64,000 nucleotides of DNA from Akebia trifoliata (Eukaryota > Streptophyta > Magnoliopsida > Ranunculales > Lardizabalaceae): positions 19,723,405 through 19,787,404 of the forward strand of contig CM030714.1 in the NCBI GenBank assembly GCA_017979445.1, written 5' to 3'. This document shows positions 1 to 12,176 of this stretch, piece by piece. Within the stretch, counting starts at the first letter, position 1; the number at the start of each line of letters is the position of its first letter. A program made the position numbers and the translations under genes. Under the pieces are notes generated by a model that saw only the letters and a list, made by a program, of their open reading frames with translations, was not told the origin of the DNA and searched no databases.

Positions 1-865
1 AGTAACTTAGGGTTTAATTTTAAACTTAGCATCCTGTCTAGGGTAGTGAGAAGTGTGGATATTCACTTTAATACCTCTAAGGGGCTTTATCTGTGATATT
101 CCAGTATACTCACATTTTTACACTTGATGGCTTTCAACCTACTAAAACTTTACATAAACTTTTGAATCTTTGACTTTTTATTTATTTATTTATTACTTCT
201 TCACTATTTTTCTAAGAAAAGTAGGCAGCCCTTTTCAAGGTACCCAGTCTAATTCAATGGTTGCTATACAAGGTGTATACAATCCAGTTCTGTTTTTCTT
301 CTAATCAACCAACCAATTGAACAAGGAAGTCAAAGTTCATCAAACCTAGTTTTTCCTTAAACTCTAGGTAGAAAGAAGGTAACAAGCTCTTTTAATACAA
401 TCTAGACTCTTGGTAACCTTATTAGAAGTGACTATAAATCAAAAGATAACTTTGCTCTAATTTTCGCCTAAGAGAAACATAAATAGGGACTCCAGATCAT
501 AGCTTCCAATTGAAGACTGATTAAATATTTTCACTAAGTGCTTAAAAGATACAAGCTAAGACTTTGAGAAAAATACAACAAAGTTGCCAACCAAATATTT
601 TTCAATTTTTTTTTGTATAAAAGAAGAAAATAATAAGTGGAAATCCAACCCATACACCCCCAAACTTAAACATTATATTGTCCTCAATATTTCAACATAT
701 ACATGCAAAGGTAAAATTGAAATTGACAAAATGAAATGAAGTGGGTTAGATAGCACCTGAGAAAGACCTTATAGTCCTGTTGATTTTAACACAATGTCCC
801 TTGAAGTGCATGGATTGCCTCCCAGAAGCGCTAAGTTTAACGTCTTTAGCTAGACGAAAACATAG
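1..865 (-). other. 3' non-coding region of the Athila element
   Basis: No coding frame is visible downstream of pol (leftward). On the minus strand there is a G-rich run near 655-665 (GTTTGGGGGTGT) preceded by a TTGAGGAC-type motif. This combination is common after pol in Athila elements and resembles a polypurine tract, but no LTR edge follows it before position 1. No env-like frame is recognised. Confidence 0.55.
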
Positions 866-3800
866 TTAATTTTGATAGACGGGATCATCGAGAAAAAGAA
901 CTTCCTCCTGCGGAACATACTCGAGAAACGGTTTGAGACGTTGGCCATTCACTTTGAAAGTGGATCCGTCCTTAGGATTAAGGACTTCAACAGCACCATG
1001 GGGGTAAACTATTTGGATAATATATGGGCCAATCCATCGAGACTTAAGTTTTCCAGGAAAAAGGTGGAGTCTATTATCATACAACAAAACTTTTTGATTA
1101 GGAATGAAATTCCTCCTAAGAATGTGCCTATCGTGAAAGAATTTGGTACGCTCTTTGTACCTTTTGGCACAATCATACGAGTCATTTCTAATCACTTCTA
1201 ACTCGTCTAGTTGTAACTTTCGCTTCTCACCGGCTTTATCAAAATCAAAGTTGAGGCGTTGTATCGCCCAATATGCACGATGTTCTAGTTCTACAGGGAG
1301 ATGGCAGGCCTTGCCAAAAACTAACCGGTAGGGAGACATCCCTATGGGTGTCTTGAATGCAGTCCTATAGGCCCAGAGTGAATCACTCAATCTCAAAGGC
1401 CAATCTTTCCTTGAAGGATTGACTATTTTTTCTAAGATAGTCTTTATTTCCCTGTTAGAAATCTCCACTTGTCCACTTGTTTGTGGGTGGTAAGGTGTGG
1501 CAACCTTATGCGTTATGAGGTATTTCTTCATCAACGCAGCAAATATCTTGTTGCAAAAATGCGAGCCACCATCACTTATGATAGCTCGTGGAGTACCAAA
1601 TCTTGAAAAAATCGTCTCCTTGATGAATTTTATCACAACTTTGTGATCGTTAGTTCTACATGCCACAGTTTCGACCCATTTTGACACATAGTCAATGGCA
1701 AGTAGGATGTATTGATAACCCTGGGAGATAGGAAAGGGTCCCATGAAGTCTATACCCCACATGTCAAAAATTTCGATGATCAGGATAGGATTTTGAGGCA
1801 TTTCATTTCTCTTAGAGATTTTTCCTAAGCTCTGACATCTATCAAAAGATTTGCTAAACTCGTGGGCATCACGAAAAATACTAGGCCAGAAAAAACAGCA
1901 TTGTAAGATTTTCATGGCGGTCTTCTTACCACTGAAGTGCCCTCCGCAGGCATGATTATGGCAAAACTCTAGGATACTGACTTGCTCATAGGTTGAAATA
2001 CAACGTCTAATGATTTGATCGGGACAATACTTAAATAAGTATGGTTCATCCCAGAAATACCATTTTGTTTTTGACAGAAGACGAAGTTTCTCTTGACTAG
2101 TCATTTTGACTGGGAATTGACCTGTAACTAGGTAGTTGACAATATTTGCATACCATGGAGCCTTGGCTTGAGAGATTTGCATAAGTTGCTCATCGGGAAA
2201 GGATTCAGAGATGGGTAAGGATTCCTCGGATGGCTTGTTAACTATCCTAGACAAGTGATCAGCTACGACATTTTCTACCCCTTTTTTGTCTCGGATCTCG
2301 AGATCAAACTCTTGTAGAAGTAGAATCCAACGGATTAATCTTGCTTTAACATCTTTATTTGATAGAAGGTAGGGGCGGAATTTTTCAACGGCATAGACCA
2401 CTGCTAGCATTTCCTTCTCTGTTGTAGAGTAGTTAAGCTGAGCATCGTTAAGGGTTTTACTAGCATATTGGATAACATGAGGTTGTTTTTCAATTCGCTG
2501 ACCCAAAACAGCGCCTATTGCATAATCTGAAGCGTCGCACATAACTTCGAATGGAATGCTCCAGTTTGGAGGTTGAATAATGGGTGCCGAGGTTAACTCG
2601 GACTTGAGCTTGTTGAACGTAGAGAGACATGACTCTGAAAAATCGAAAGGAACATCCTTTTCCAATAGCTCACATAAAGGCTTCGAGATTTTCTCCAAAT
2701 CTTTAATGAATCTACGATAAAAACCCGCATGGCCTAGGAATGACCTAATTTCTTTGACCGTTCTAGGAGGTGGTAATTTTTCAATTAGACCTACCTTTTC
2801 CTTATCTACCTCAATCCCTTTAGCAAAAACAATGTGCCCTAGCACAATCCCCGATGTTACCATGAAATGGCATTTTTCCCAATTGAGGACTAGATTGACC
2901 TCTTTGCAACGTTTAAGGACCAAAGTCAAGTGATGGAGACATTCCTCAAAACTTGGTCCGAAAATTGAAAAATCGTCCATGAACACTTCGAGATATCTTT
3001 CTAGCATGTCAGAAAATATACTCATCATGCACCGTTGAAAAGTAGCGGGTGCATTGCATAATCCAAAAGGCATGCGACGATACGCGAAAGTTCCAAAGGG
3101 ACAGGTGAACGTTGTTTTCTCTTGATCGATTGGAGCAACAGGTATCTGGTTGTACCCGGAATAACCATCTAAGAAGCAATAATAAGAATGTCCTGCTAGA
3201 CGCTCTAACATTTGATCAATGAAAGGTAAGGGAAAATGATCCTTAGGAGTTATCGAGTTGAGTTTCCTATAATCGATACATACTCTCCATCCATTTTGGA
3301 CTCGAGTGGGGATTAATTCGTCGTCTTGGTTCACTACCACAGTGATACCAGATTTCTTAGGAACTACTTGTATAGGACTCACCCAACGACTGTCAGAGAT
3401 AAGATAGATAATACCGGCATCTAGCAATTTCATCACTTCCATCCGAACCACGTCTTTCATGACAGGATTTAGTCGTCTCTGAGGTTCTAAGGAAGGTTTA
3501 GCAAAATCCTCTAAACGAATGTGGTGCATCACCACAGATGGACTAATTCCCTTGATGTCAGCTATGCTCCAACCAATAGCTTCTTGATGTTCCCTTAATA
3601 CTCCTAACAACTTTCCCTCTTGGACTTCATTGAGGTGAGAGGAAATGATCACAGGCAAGGTTTGATTCTTGCCAAGAAATGCATATCTCAAGGTCTCTGG
3701 AAGAAACTTGAGTTCCAATTTTGGAGGCTCGACATGAGAAGGAACAAGATTGGATGTGCGCACAGGAAGACTTTCAGCTTTTGCGTGCCACCGCACAGAA

Positions 3801-4849
3801 TCTAAGAGTGGAACGGATTCAAGCAAAGCATTGACTTCGCTTATAGACTCTTCTACGTCCAAGTCAAGGCCAAAATGAGCCAAACATTTCGTTAGGGGAT
3901 CAGAGTACCCTAATTCTTGATACGTTTGATTGACTAGCGTATCTATCATGTTCACTTCCTCCATACCATCATCTACATCAATTCCTTGGAAATTGTGAAA
4001 TACGTTCAGTTTCACTTTCATATCCCCAAATGCTAAAGTCATAATTCCGTTTCTACAACGAATGACTGCATCAGACGTGGCTAAGAATGGACGTCCTAAG
4101 ATGATAGGAATATGACTGTTCGAATTGATGACTGGCTCTGTGTCTAAGACAACAAAGTCAACAGGAAAATAGAAATCTTTGACTTTAACTATCACGTCCT
4201 CAACTATACCCTTTGGAATTTTTATGGACCTATCGGTTAGACTCAACGTGATATCTGTGGGTTTCAAAAGCCCCAAACCTAATTGTTTATAAATCGAATA
4301 GGGTAAAAGGTTCACACTGGCCCCTAAGTCTAAGAGACATTTTTCGACCACTTGATTTCCAATATGAATAGAAATTGTCGGACATCCAGGATCCTTAAAT
4401 TTTGGTGCAATCGTTTGTTGGATGAGTGACGAAGCTTGGGCTGCCATAATAGCTTCCCGAGGAAATGGTGTTTTCCTTTTAGCTGTGGTCAAATCCTTTA
4501 AGAATTTCGCATAAGAAGGTATCTGCTTAATGGCATCTAGGAATGGGATATTGATATGCACATTTTGGAAGACTTCTAAGACACCCTCAAACTGCTTACC
4601 TTTTTTAGAATCTCTAAGTCGATGGGGAAATGGAGCTTTTGGAATTGGCAAAATGATAGGAGGATTTTCCAAATCTTTCTTCTTCTCTGTTGGAGACTCT
4701 ATGGCTTCTTTTTGAACTTTGTCCTTTTCTAAGACCTTTTCTCCCGTTTCAATAGGTTGGACCTTGTTGTCTACCTTCTTTCCCGAACGCAAGGTGTGGA
4801 TAGCCTGGACTGAGTCTTGTGGAGCTCCAGAATGGCTTCCTACTTCGTA
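866..4849 (-). CDS. pol: Athila pol: protease, reverse transcriptase, RNase H, integrase
   Basis: Retrotransposon polyprotein that would copy element RNA into DNA and integrate it. Numbering from the codon at 4792: aspartic protease with DLGA at about residue 155; RT with the FMDD catalytic motif at 604-607; RNase H starting near D753 ([13 protein letters not shown]); integrase with an HH-CC zinc region near 950-990, GIDFMGPF and ISDGG acidic motifs and [11 protein letters not shown] for the final Glu. The frame is also open from 4849 to 4792, and LRSG there matches the usual gag/pol border. The first codons are not ATG, as expected for a gag-pol fusion. Two defects are visible. RNase H jumps from KFRPYL to LSNKDVK (about 2358-2370), losing the segment that normally holds a conserved TDH. 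The first Cys of the integrase zinc motif reads Phe (about residue 983). The protein is therefore probably not fully functional despite the open frame. Confidence 0.93.
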   Translation of the reverse strand, partial: YEVGSHSGAPQDSVQAIHTLRSGKKVDNKVQPIETGEKVLEKDKVQKEAIESPTEKKKDLENPPIILPIPKAPFPHRLRDSKKGKQFEGVLEVFQNVHINIPFLDAIKQIPSYAKFLKDLTTAKRKTPFPREAIMAAQASSLIQQTIAPKFKDPGCPTISIHIGNQVVEKCLLDLGASVNLLPYSIYKQLGLGLLKPTDITLSLTDRSIKIPKGIVEDVIVKVKDFYFPVDFVVLDTEPVINSNSHIPIILGRPFLATSDAVIRCRNGIMTLAFGDMKVKLNVFHNFQGIDVDDGMEEVNMIDTLVNQTYQELGYSDPLTKCLAHFGLDLDVEESISEVNALLESVPLLDSVRWHAKAESLPVRTSNLVPSHVEPPKLELKFLPETLRYAFLGKNQTLPVIISSHLNEVQEGKLLGVLREHQEAIGWSIADIKGISPSVVMHHIRLEDFAKPSLEPQRRLNPVMKDVVRMEVMKLLDAGIIYLISDSRWVSPIQVVPKKSGITVVVNQDDELIPTRVQNGWRVCIDYRKLNSITPKDHFPLPFIDQMLERLAGHSYYCFLDGYSGYNQIPVAPIDQEKTTFTCPFGTFAYRRMPFGLCNAPATFQRCMMSIFSDMLERYLEVFMDDFSIFGPSFEECLHHLTLVLKRCKEVNLVLNWEKCHFMVTSGIVLGHIVFAKGIEVDKEKVGLIEKLPPPRTVKEIRSFLGHAGFYRRFIKDLEKISKPLCELLEKDVPFDFSESCLSTFNKLKSELTSAPIIQPPNWSIPFEVMCDASDYAIGAVLGQRIEKQPHVIQYASKTLNDAQLNYSTTEKEMLAVVYAVEKFRPYLLSNKDVKARLIRWILLLQEFDLEIRDKKGVENVVADHLSRIVNKPSEESLPISESFPDEQLMQISQAKAPWYANIVNYLVTGQFPVKMTSQEKLRLLSKTKWYFWDEPYLFKYCPDQIIRRCISTYEQVSILEFCHNHACGGHFSGKKTAMKILQCCFFWPSIFRDAHEFSKSFDRCQSLGKISKRNEMPQNPILIIEIFDMWGIDFMGPFPISQGYQYILLAIDYVSKWVETVACRTNDHKVVIKFIKETIFSRFGTPRAIISDGGSHFCNKIFAALMKKYLITHKVATPYHPQTSGQVEISNREIKTILEKIVNPSRKDWPLRLSDSLWAYRTAFKTPIGMSPYRLVFGKACHLPVELEHRAYWAIQRLNFDFDKAGEKRKLQLDELEVIRNDSYDCAKRYKERTKFFHDRHILRRNFIPNQKVLLYDNRLHLFPGKLKSRWIGPYIIQIVYPHGAVEVLNPKDGSTFKVNGQRLKPFLEYVPQEEVLFLDDPVYQN

Positions 4850-5551
4850 TTAACCTTTTGATCCATTTGGAATCAAAGGTTGACCTCTAGGGTTAGGGAT
4901 AGTCTGACTAGGAAATTGACTTTTCTCCCTCCCACTCAAGGAAAGAGCTAACTGCCCCAATTGAACTTCCATCTTAGCTATGGATTGCGCAGTGACCTGA
5001 TTAATCTGAGTTTGATTTTGATGGGTTTGCTGTTGAGTTTGGATGAACTGCTGTTGCTGCCTCATCAACTCGGCAATCATAGATTCTAAAGACGACTGTT
5101 GTTGGGCAGGCTGCTGGTAATTGGTCATGGGATTTGGTATGATGGCTCTGCAATCAGTAGATTGTTGGGGTTGATAAGGGACTTGAGGAACAATGGCTTG
5201 GTTTGTGAAAGAACCAGATTGCCTAGGAAAACTCCTATTGTAACCTGACGGACCACTAGATTGAATAGGTTCGTTCTGTCTGTATGAGAAATTAGGATGA
5301 AACCTATTATCTGGGTGATACGTTTGGCTAAAAGAGTTTGGAGTTGGCTTCTTAAAAGTACTATAGCCATTAATCGCATTTGCTTGTTCAGCTTTAATTT
5401 GAGGCAAGGTGGGACAACATTCGACCAAATGGTCATTATCGTCGCATATGACACACAAAGAACTCGGTTTGACAGTCACTTGCGAAATTGTACGAGGGTC
5501 TAGGTGAGGTTTGGATGCTGAGATGGTAAAGAAAAGAAAAGACTGGACCTA
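4850..5551 (-). pseudogene. gag: gag 3' part (nucleocapsid), ended by an in-frame stop before pol
   Basis: The frame is open from about 5551 to a TAA at 4852-4850 and is in the same frame as pol, only 19 codons from the pol segment scored from 4792. It contains one zinc knuckle (CVICDDNDHLVECC, CX2CX4HX4C) near 5440-5400, then a Gln/Pro/Asn-rich stretch usual for Athila gag C-termini. The N-terminal capsid part is not seen: a TAG lies just upstream and 5552-6670 shows no gag-like frame. Athila gag and pol are normally one frame, so the TAA either breaks the polyprotein or would need readthrough. The lost N-terminus favours a degenerate gag. Confidence 0.85.
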
Positions 5552-6679
5552 GATAGGTTGCCTAAAGCTAGACAACTCCTAACTGGGTAGAAATAGCGCA
5601 ACTAGCCTTCCAACTCGATTCTATGAAGTCAAGTTTGAATCATTCGGATCTCCAGATCGGAGGAGGCGCATAATGCATAAGCAAGAGCACGCTTAAATAC
5701 CTTCCTTTCTTGAATAGACTGAGTCTATCCCCTCAAAGGGCAAGATCTTACTAGATACAAAAATAACCAAGAAGCGCAATTGGCACAACTTGAAGCGAAA
5801 TTTCTCCTATTGAGCTCGTGGGCCATATAGTCAAGTCTAATTGATTTTAATTAATTTGATTGGATGACTAGTGAATTGATTATCCTAATTAGAGCAAGGA
5901 ATTGGTAATGACTTCCAATCCTTATCTTATCATGCCATCCCTAGGAGAGGGGTGCTCTTTACTACTTAATTAACTATTCCAAGTGTGTGCAAATTGAAAA
6001 AATAACATACAAAGGCAAGGAGTAACCCACTAGCAAAGAGAGGCGTGGGTGTTTCGGGATTACCTCCCGTGCTAGACGGGGTGAAGACGGTTTGAGTCGA
6101 CTTAGGCCACCAACTCCAATTTTGGTGTGCGAACCTAAGGAGCCGTGACGGTATTGTCCACCCGTCGTCCTTCCTTAGTCTATTACAATCCAAGCCTTCT
6201 TGGATAATTAATAAAAATTACAAGAAATCCTATACAAGAGTTTCTAAAACAGAAAAATAAACCTAACTAAAGATTAAAGGAAATTGAAAGAAAAGAAGAA
6301 AAAACAAATGTTCACCTACAAGAAGCAAAAAAGAAATATTAGTAGAAATGATAGTAAATGGACTCAAAAACCGAATCTGACTTACCGCAATCTTGCTGAC
6401 TTTGTCACATTTTATAGAAAATTTTGTTCTACCCCAAATCGATGTACACTAATAGATAATCGGAGATCGGAGTAGAAAGTTACAGTCAGTTTAAGTTCTG
6501 CTGTCAAGGGTGAAAAAGAAAATGAGAATGACTTTTTTTTTTTCAATGTTTTTTTCTTCTTTCTTCTCTCTTAAAATCTCAAGAACACTTAAACTTATAG
6601 AAAGAAACCAAAAGAAAAAAGAAAATAAAAAAAAAATAATAAATTCTAAATCAAAACTTACCACTACTACCTTTACCTT
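5552..6679 (-). other. Athila leader / deleted gag region
   Basis: AT-rich and non-coding. Positions about 5630-5800 match, in the same orientation relative to the element, a module also found in Tat-type elements A, B, C and D (see 32860-33600). The rest (5800-6679) shows no recognisable domain; A-rich and T-rich runs lie at 6500-6650. Confidence 0.6.
5714..5728. repeat. Conserved leader dyad ATAGAC-TGA-GTCTAT
   Basis: Perfect 6-bp inverted repeat with a 3-base loop, followed at about 5740 by GCAAGATCTTAC, a degenerate form of a 12-bp palindrome that is perfect in elements A and B. The same dyad arms recur at 13699, 33128, 45755 and 54512 with different loops. Confidence 0.85.
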
Positions 6680-6697
6680 TCCCCGACAGCGACGCCA
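6680..6697 (-). promoter_or_regulatory. Primer-binding site, tRNA-Asp type
   Basis: Minus strand reads TGGCGTCGCTGTCGGGGA, close to the complement of the plant tRNA-Asp 3' end (TGGCGCCGTTGCCGGGGA). It lies 6 bases inside the 5' LTR edge, the expected place for first-strand priming. Confidence 0.9.
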
Positions 6698-6703
6698 AAA
6701 TTC

Positions 6704-7898
6704 TGATGAGACTATCGTTGTTCTTCTCACCGGAGTTAATAATAATCTTACGTTTACCTTACTTGTGGGACAAGTAGGGGATCGAACCCAAGAGAAAGGA
6801 GGAATAGAGTTAAGCTAAGAAGATAAAATTCAAATTAACTAAAAGGAATTAAAACTGTTTTTCTTTGTATTTTTGAACTTATAAGAAAATGTAAAATTAC
6901 TAGAAAAGAGACTAAAGTAAATGAAATTAAAAGCAAGTAAACTTATGAAATTAAAACACCATTAGAGGTGGATCTACCTAGAACATGTTGATGAGCAATT
7001 CTTAGTTTCAAGCCTTTTTATAACTCAATCGTAAGGGCTTGGTGTTAGCTCCTTAGATCGGAAAGTTTTGCAAATGAAATGAAATAAGGGAACATAAACA
7101 AATAGAATTCTTTGAAAACTTCCTACTACCAATTATCTAGTTTAAGCATACTTTATCTTGATCTAATCTAAGCATAAAGTATCTATATTAAGAATAATAG
7201 GTGCAAGAAACTTAAAGAGAATTCATAAGCATTTTAAATAAAAGAAAGGCATGAAATTAAAAATAACACAAGAACTTGCTCTAGGCTTTTCTACTCTCCA
7301 ATGGAGGGGAACTTAGCTTAATGTCATTGCAAGAGAGGGAAGATAAGAGATGAAAGAACTTTTCTTCATTTCATGGAGAAAATTACAACTTCTTCTTCTT
7401 CTACTTCTTACAAGACTAATTAGCCAAAAGGAAATAACTAGAAAATGAAAATACAAAAAATAAGAGAATATGCAAAGAGCCTTAGATTAAAGGAGTCTTG
7501 GATAAGAGAACCAAGATGGGACCCTTTCTCTAGAAATGAAGGCTCTATTTATAGAGAAAAATGTGTATAGAAGAGTCTAAAAGTAGCCTCCACTTTTCTT
7601 TGCACAAAAAGACAAAAGAGGAGAATATGAGTTAAGAATTAAGGCATTCCAAAGTGGGCCCAAATGCTTTTGCCTTGAGATTTTGATTCTAAATTGTTGA
7701 TTTTCTGCACAAGAAACACACGTAATTAGATTTATCTAGTAAATGAATTTATTTATATATAATTAAGCCTAATTAACATGCAACGTGGTGGTTTGAGGCT
7801 TATCATGATTATTATCTTAATATAGAGAAATAGGTACAAAAATCAAGATAAATATCCGGAAAATGTGCGTATAATTGAGTGTTTGGAGACACTCATCA
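6704..7898 (-). repeat. 5' LTR of the Athila element (1195 bp)
   Basis: Ends are TGATGAG (left) and CTCATCA (right), an inverted pair. On the minus strand the LTR starts TGATGAGTGTCTCC and ends at TCATCA just before the PBS. It matches the solo LTR at 52147-53342 (1196 bp, opposite orientation) along its length, which fixes both edges. A TATA box lies at 7546-7553. Confidence 0.95.
7546..7553 (-). promoter_or_regulatory. TATA box in Athila LTR
   Basis: Minus strand TCTATAAATAGAGCC, conserved in the solo LTR at 52493-52500. It would mark the U3/R promoter. Confidence 0.75.
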
Positions 7899-8064
7899 CC
7901 AACCCCGTAACGTGATCCCCGGATTTAGTTTTTTTTTTGTAGATTAGTTATTTTTATCCATCTTGCATCAATACTCGGTTCCTAGACCGTAATAACTAGG
8001 TGGCGACTCCCAAATCTCGAAAACAAAATTGGATCCACACATCCTGCAGATCGAGGGCGCTTTT
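7899..8064 (+). repeat. Remnant of a Tat-type LTR (U5 end)
   Basis: The sequence CCAACCCCGTAACGTGATCC, then GGTGGCGACTCCCAAA and GAGGGCGCTTTT, aligns to the reverse complement of the A and B LTR ends. The Athila element appears to have inserted here, splitting the LTR at CCAAC. No PBS follows the end at about 8064, so the parent element is broken. Confidence 0.75.
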
Positions 8065-9389
8065 ACCATTCAAGAGAATGTTTTAGAATTTGTGTACAAA
8101 GACACCTTTAGCTATTGTTAGAACCCTAACTAGGTGAAAAATCCTAAATGTCCAAAATCCAAGTACTAAATTACATGTCATATGCACTCATTCTCTCATA
8201 ATTAACTCAAAACTTAAGGTCTAGGACTACTCTACCCCCTTATCAAAGAATTCTCTTTAAATTATTGGCCTTTTACAAATCTATTATTTGATTATCTTGA
8301 TTGGTGAAACTCATGGGTGAGTGAAAAATCATCAAGGCCAAGGAGAGAGAAGAGGTAATTTGATTTTTTATTGAGGTTTTAAGATCAAACTATCCTCAAG
8401 GGTCTCCCAAAATCCTATAAATATAAAACCCATTCAAGGAAAATATGATGAGCTTAATTCTACTAAAAAATTCAGCCCAAATCTATTTCTAGACTCTCTA
8501 GCCTTCCATTCTCCCAAGGCTTATCTTAAAATCCATAGAAAGAAAAACCAAAAAGAAGAAGGCTAATGTGGGACCAAGAAATCCCTTATAATCCCTCTAT
8601 CTCACTCTCCCCCTTATCTTTTCTTTCAAGCATTTTTTATCATTTAATTTATTTTCATGCTTTTTAATATCATTCTTTAAATTTTTAGTCCAGAGCCTTG
8701 AGAAGAGAGAGTAACTCTTTGAGATAATTTTTCCCAATAAACCCTAAGCTCCTTGTGAGATTAGAATATGTTGTCTTTACTCTTAAGCAATTTAAATTCA
8801 TAGTATAGATACTTTAATTTCTTTACTTTTCTTGCACTTTAAGTTTCCTAGAGTAATAGTTCTTTTATTTAACTTTTTTTTTTATGACAATAGAGATAAA
8901 GAGTAAACCTTATTGAAGGTAATATTTTCTTACTAAGTCCATCTCATGCATACACTCTCATGCGCATACTCACATCTAAAATGACTACAAGTAAAGGTGT
9001 AGGTCTTTATAGGCTTATATCCAACTTTTAAAGCCAACAAAAATAATCTCATAGAAGACATAAAATCATACATAAGGCCCCTACTATTTCTAATGGCGGT
9101 GTTTAATCCATGGACACCTCTTAAAGACTAAACAAACAAAAATATGCCCCCAAGTGAGCACACAAGCTTCCAAAAGAGCTTTTAGGTTCAAAATTGTGGA
9201 ATCTATATGGATTCCCATCAAAATCTTAGGCTTGCAAAAAATTCCAGCAAACTCTTTTTTCTCGTTTTAGCTTGCTTATCATCTTAATTTGTCCATTTTC
9301 TAAAACTATACTATAGTCTATTTTTCCTAATTCTCTCTATAACTCTCTGAATTTTCAAGACTTAAAAAAAAAAAAGTTTTAAATGCTTT
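8065..9389. other. Unassigned AT-rich DNA, LTR-like
   Basis: No coding frame. A TATA-like TATAAATATAAAA at 8416 followed by pyrimidine-rich DNA resembles an LTR promoter, but no terminal repeats, PBS or second copy are visible in the window. The five bases before element D are GCTTT. Confidence 0.35.
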
Positions 9390-11401
9390 TGTAGACACCC
9401 CAATTTGCACGAACCCGTAGAAAAATTCAAATTTTCTCGAATTGATTCCAACTAAGAACTCAAGCCTTCACGGACCCGCATTGTCACTTGGCATCATTTT
9501 TATGCATACATGCATACATGCATCATGTCGCATAGTTTGCATGCTCAACTTTGTCCCTAATCCGAGTCCATTGCCCATTCACCGTTCCATCACCCATACC
9601 ATAACCAAGCCCAATTCCTAACCCTATCTAAGTCCAAGACAAGGTCCATCTTCTAACCAAAATCCAAGTCCATTCTTTTAACCCATTTTCAAAGCCCAAA
9701 GTCCATAACCCAAGTTCACTCTAAGCCCAACACCAAGCCAATTCTCTCACATCCCCTCAAAAGGTGACACATGTCGATCTCCCATAAGCCTTCAATACCC
9801 AATGCTTCATCTAATTGGAGAGTCATTCCCCCTTGTGAAAATTCAAGAATGCCCTTCCCAAAAAGGTTAGTCAAACCAAAAAGATACTTTGGTCTTTGGT
9901 AATAATCCATAAAGGTGAGAAAACTTCCAATCATACCCTCAAAAGGTGAGAATCTTCAAGTACATACATGGAGTTCTCCCATTAGTCCATTTAAAAAATA
10001 TGCATCTACTCTTGCTTTATGAGTTATTTATAAATGAACCAAGATCTACTTTTCACCTACTACTTCACCTTTACAGATGTCATTCTCCTACTCACCCTCC
10101 CAAAAAGTACTTTGTTCTCCCATTGGTCTATTTCAAAAAATATCCTTCCACCCTTGCTTTATAAGTTATTTACAAATGAACCAAGGTCTACTTTTCACCT
10201 ACCACTCCACCTTTACACATGTCACTCCCCTATTCATCCTCCCAAAAGTACTTTTATTCTCTCATATCTATTTACCAAAAAACCAAAGATCAAAGAATGC
10301 TTTTAGGGTTTATTCACAAATGTCATCTTTACCCTTATACAAATGGAAAATCCAAAAAGAAACAACCTAAACCTCATGTTCATTTTCTTTATTTTTAGGG
10401 TTAGACCACTTTATTTCCAGAAGTTCTCCAAAAACTCTATAAATACCCTCACTTTTCTAAGAACAACTCATGTTCTTAAGCTTCCATCTCTCAACCTAAA
10501 ACTCTACTAAAATTCCTACTCATTCTCTCATCTTCTAAACTTCAATTCAAATTTCAACCATTTTACTCAACTCTCAAGTCTACCTTTCAAGGTTTAAGTT
10601 CATCAAGGGACAAGGTAGGGTTTAACATGTAGTCTATTTATTTCAAAGTTTGCATTCTCTTCTTCTAACCCTCTCCTTTTCTTTTATTTTTAGAAATCCC
10701 TAAGATGTAATGTATACCCTCTCCCATCCCCTGTAGATTGGACTAAGGTTCGATCGAAAGGATAGGGGTCGAAGCTCATTTTTACCTTAAAATCATGTAT
10801 CATATTGTACACAATGCACACACTCACCTATGCATGGCAATGATGAAGAAATGTGTCACCCTCTTGATGGGGTGCAACAATAAGTTTTTAGCCATACATA
10901 CATGAATCAAGGTTGTGGCTTCAAGGGAACTCCATCATGGAATCTCTCTAAAAGCTCAAACCTACATTCATATGCATAAATTTAATGTGACTACATGGGT
11001 CATTCTTTTCCATAGAATGCCCTTAATGTCACTTTGAAATCAAAACCCTTTGAAAAGGGGACATCTCACTCTAATGTACATACTACCCTTGTCATGCATT
11101 CTCATGCATTTTAGTATTTGTTTTCTTAAATTTTTATAAAATAAAATGGCCAAGCAAGGTAATCACCTTTGATGGAGAGGATGTGGTGCCTAACACATTC
11201 CCCATCCTCTAACCGGACCTCCTTACCTAGATCTTAGGTAGACCTTGTCCTTTCCAACACATTAGAGTCACTACAATGCCATGGAAAAAATAATTTTCAA
11301 AAAATCAATTCGGGTGCCCATTTACACCCATTTCTAAAAAGAATGGTGGCGACTCCAAACAATGTAGCATTGAGGTTCATGGCGAACATTTCATGTCTAC
11401 A
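9390..11401 (+). repeat. 5' LTR of element D (2012 bp)
   Basis: Starts TGTAGACA and ends TGTCTACA, an 8-bp perfect inverted pair. The TGTAGACACCCC start is shared with the Tat-type LTRs of A, B and C. It is followed at once by a tRNA-Arg PBS. A TATA box lies at 10438. Only one copy is visible, so the edges rest on the terminal repeats and the PBS. Confidence 0.88.
10438..10445 (+). promoter_or_regulatory. TATA box in LTR of element D
   Basis: CTCTATAAATACCC followed by pyrimidine-rich DNA, about 1.05 kb into the LTR. Confidence 0.7.
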
Positions 11402-11404
11402 ACT

Positions 11405-11423
11405 TGACGACTCCACTGGGGAC
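11405..11423 (+). promoter_or_regulatory. Primer-binding site, tRNA-Arg type
   Basis: TGACGACTCCACTGGGGAC, one base different from the TGGCGACTCCACTGGGGAC seen in elements A and B. Confidence 0.9.
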
Positions 11424-12176
11424 ACTAGTGGGTCCAAATCGATTTGACTTGGCCATTTTCTTTTCTTTTATTTTTCTTTAAAAAAAATATTCAACTTTAT
11501 TTCTTAGTTTTATTTTTGTTACTAACATATTTGTTGGTTGATTCACTTTGTTGTGTTTATGATTTTCACTTCTTTATGGGAATGCATGTAATATTTATTT
11601 TTTGTACTTGTTCAAGGTTGTAAGGGTTGATACACATTTGTAATGCACTTGTGCACATTCGATTCATATCTCATTGCACAAATCATTTTCTCCTATTTTA
11701 AAAATCTAACCCCGGATGCCGATACTCTCAAGCCCCCTAGATCGTTCATTTGGGGAGACGGGGAGGAGAACATCCACCTCAATCACCAACTTAAGAAGTG
11801 TACATTTCAATGTGTATGGAGGTTTGAAGATTGGGTAACCTTAAACCACCTATAACTACATGCATCAATACGATTAGAGGTGTAGGACACAAATGTCAAG
11901 ATGTATTAACCCTTGGGAATGTTGTAAGTTCTCTCTTTTAGCCCTTGAAGGCAATGTTGTAATGTCCAAAAGAATAAGGGTATATAGATTCTAGGAGTCC
12001 CTATGGCTCTTCCCTTAGGTAAAAGGGAAGAAATTCTTTTAAAACTCATGGTTGTTACCATTTATTTGTATGTTAAAAAAAAAAAAACCTAAAAACAGTG
12101 GACCTTAGGCCTATAGCAATGAGCAAGACACTAAACATTGGGCAACAAAGTAATTCGGGTTGGAAAATTAGCTACT
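11424..12176 (+). other. Leader of element D, non-coding
   Basis: AT-rich DNA without a recognisable domain. The small open frame near 11643-11855 has no family resemblance and is not called. Confidence 0.5.

Larger units (their letters stand above)
1..7898 (-). mobile_element. Athila-lineage Ty3/gypsy retrotransposon, 3' end outside window
   Basis: Read on the minus strand the order is 5' LTR (7898-6704), tRNA-Asp PBS, leader, gag 3' part, protease-RT-RNase H-integrase, then 3' non-coding DNA running off the window at position 1. This order, the [14 protein letters not shown] protease motif, the LRSG motif at the gag/pol border and the tRNA-Asp PBS are typical of the plant Athila lineage. 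The 3' LTR is not in the window, so LTR divergence and the second target duplication cannot be read; CCAAC at 7899-7903 is the expected right copy. The pol frame has no stop over 1308 codons, which suggests a fairly recent insertion, but gag is incomplete and RNase H carries a deletion. Confidence 0.93.

Noticed and set aside
6491..6818. Overlapping small frames on both strands
   Set aside because: Low-complexity A/T-rich leader and LTR edge DNA.
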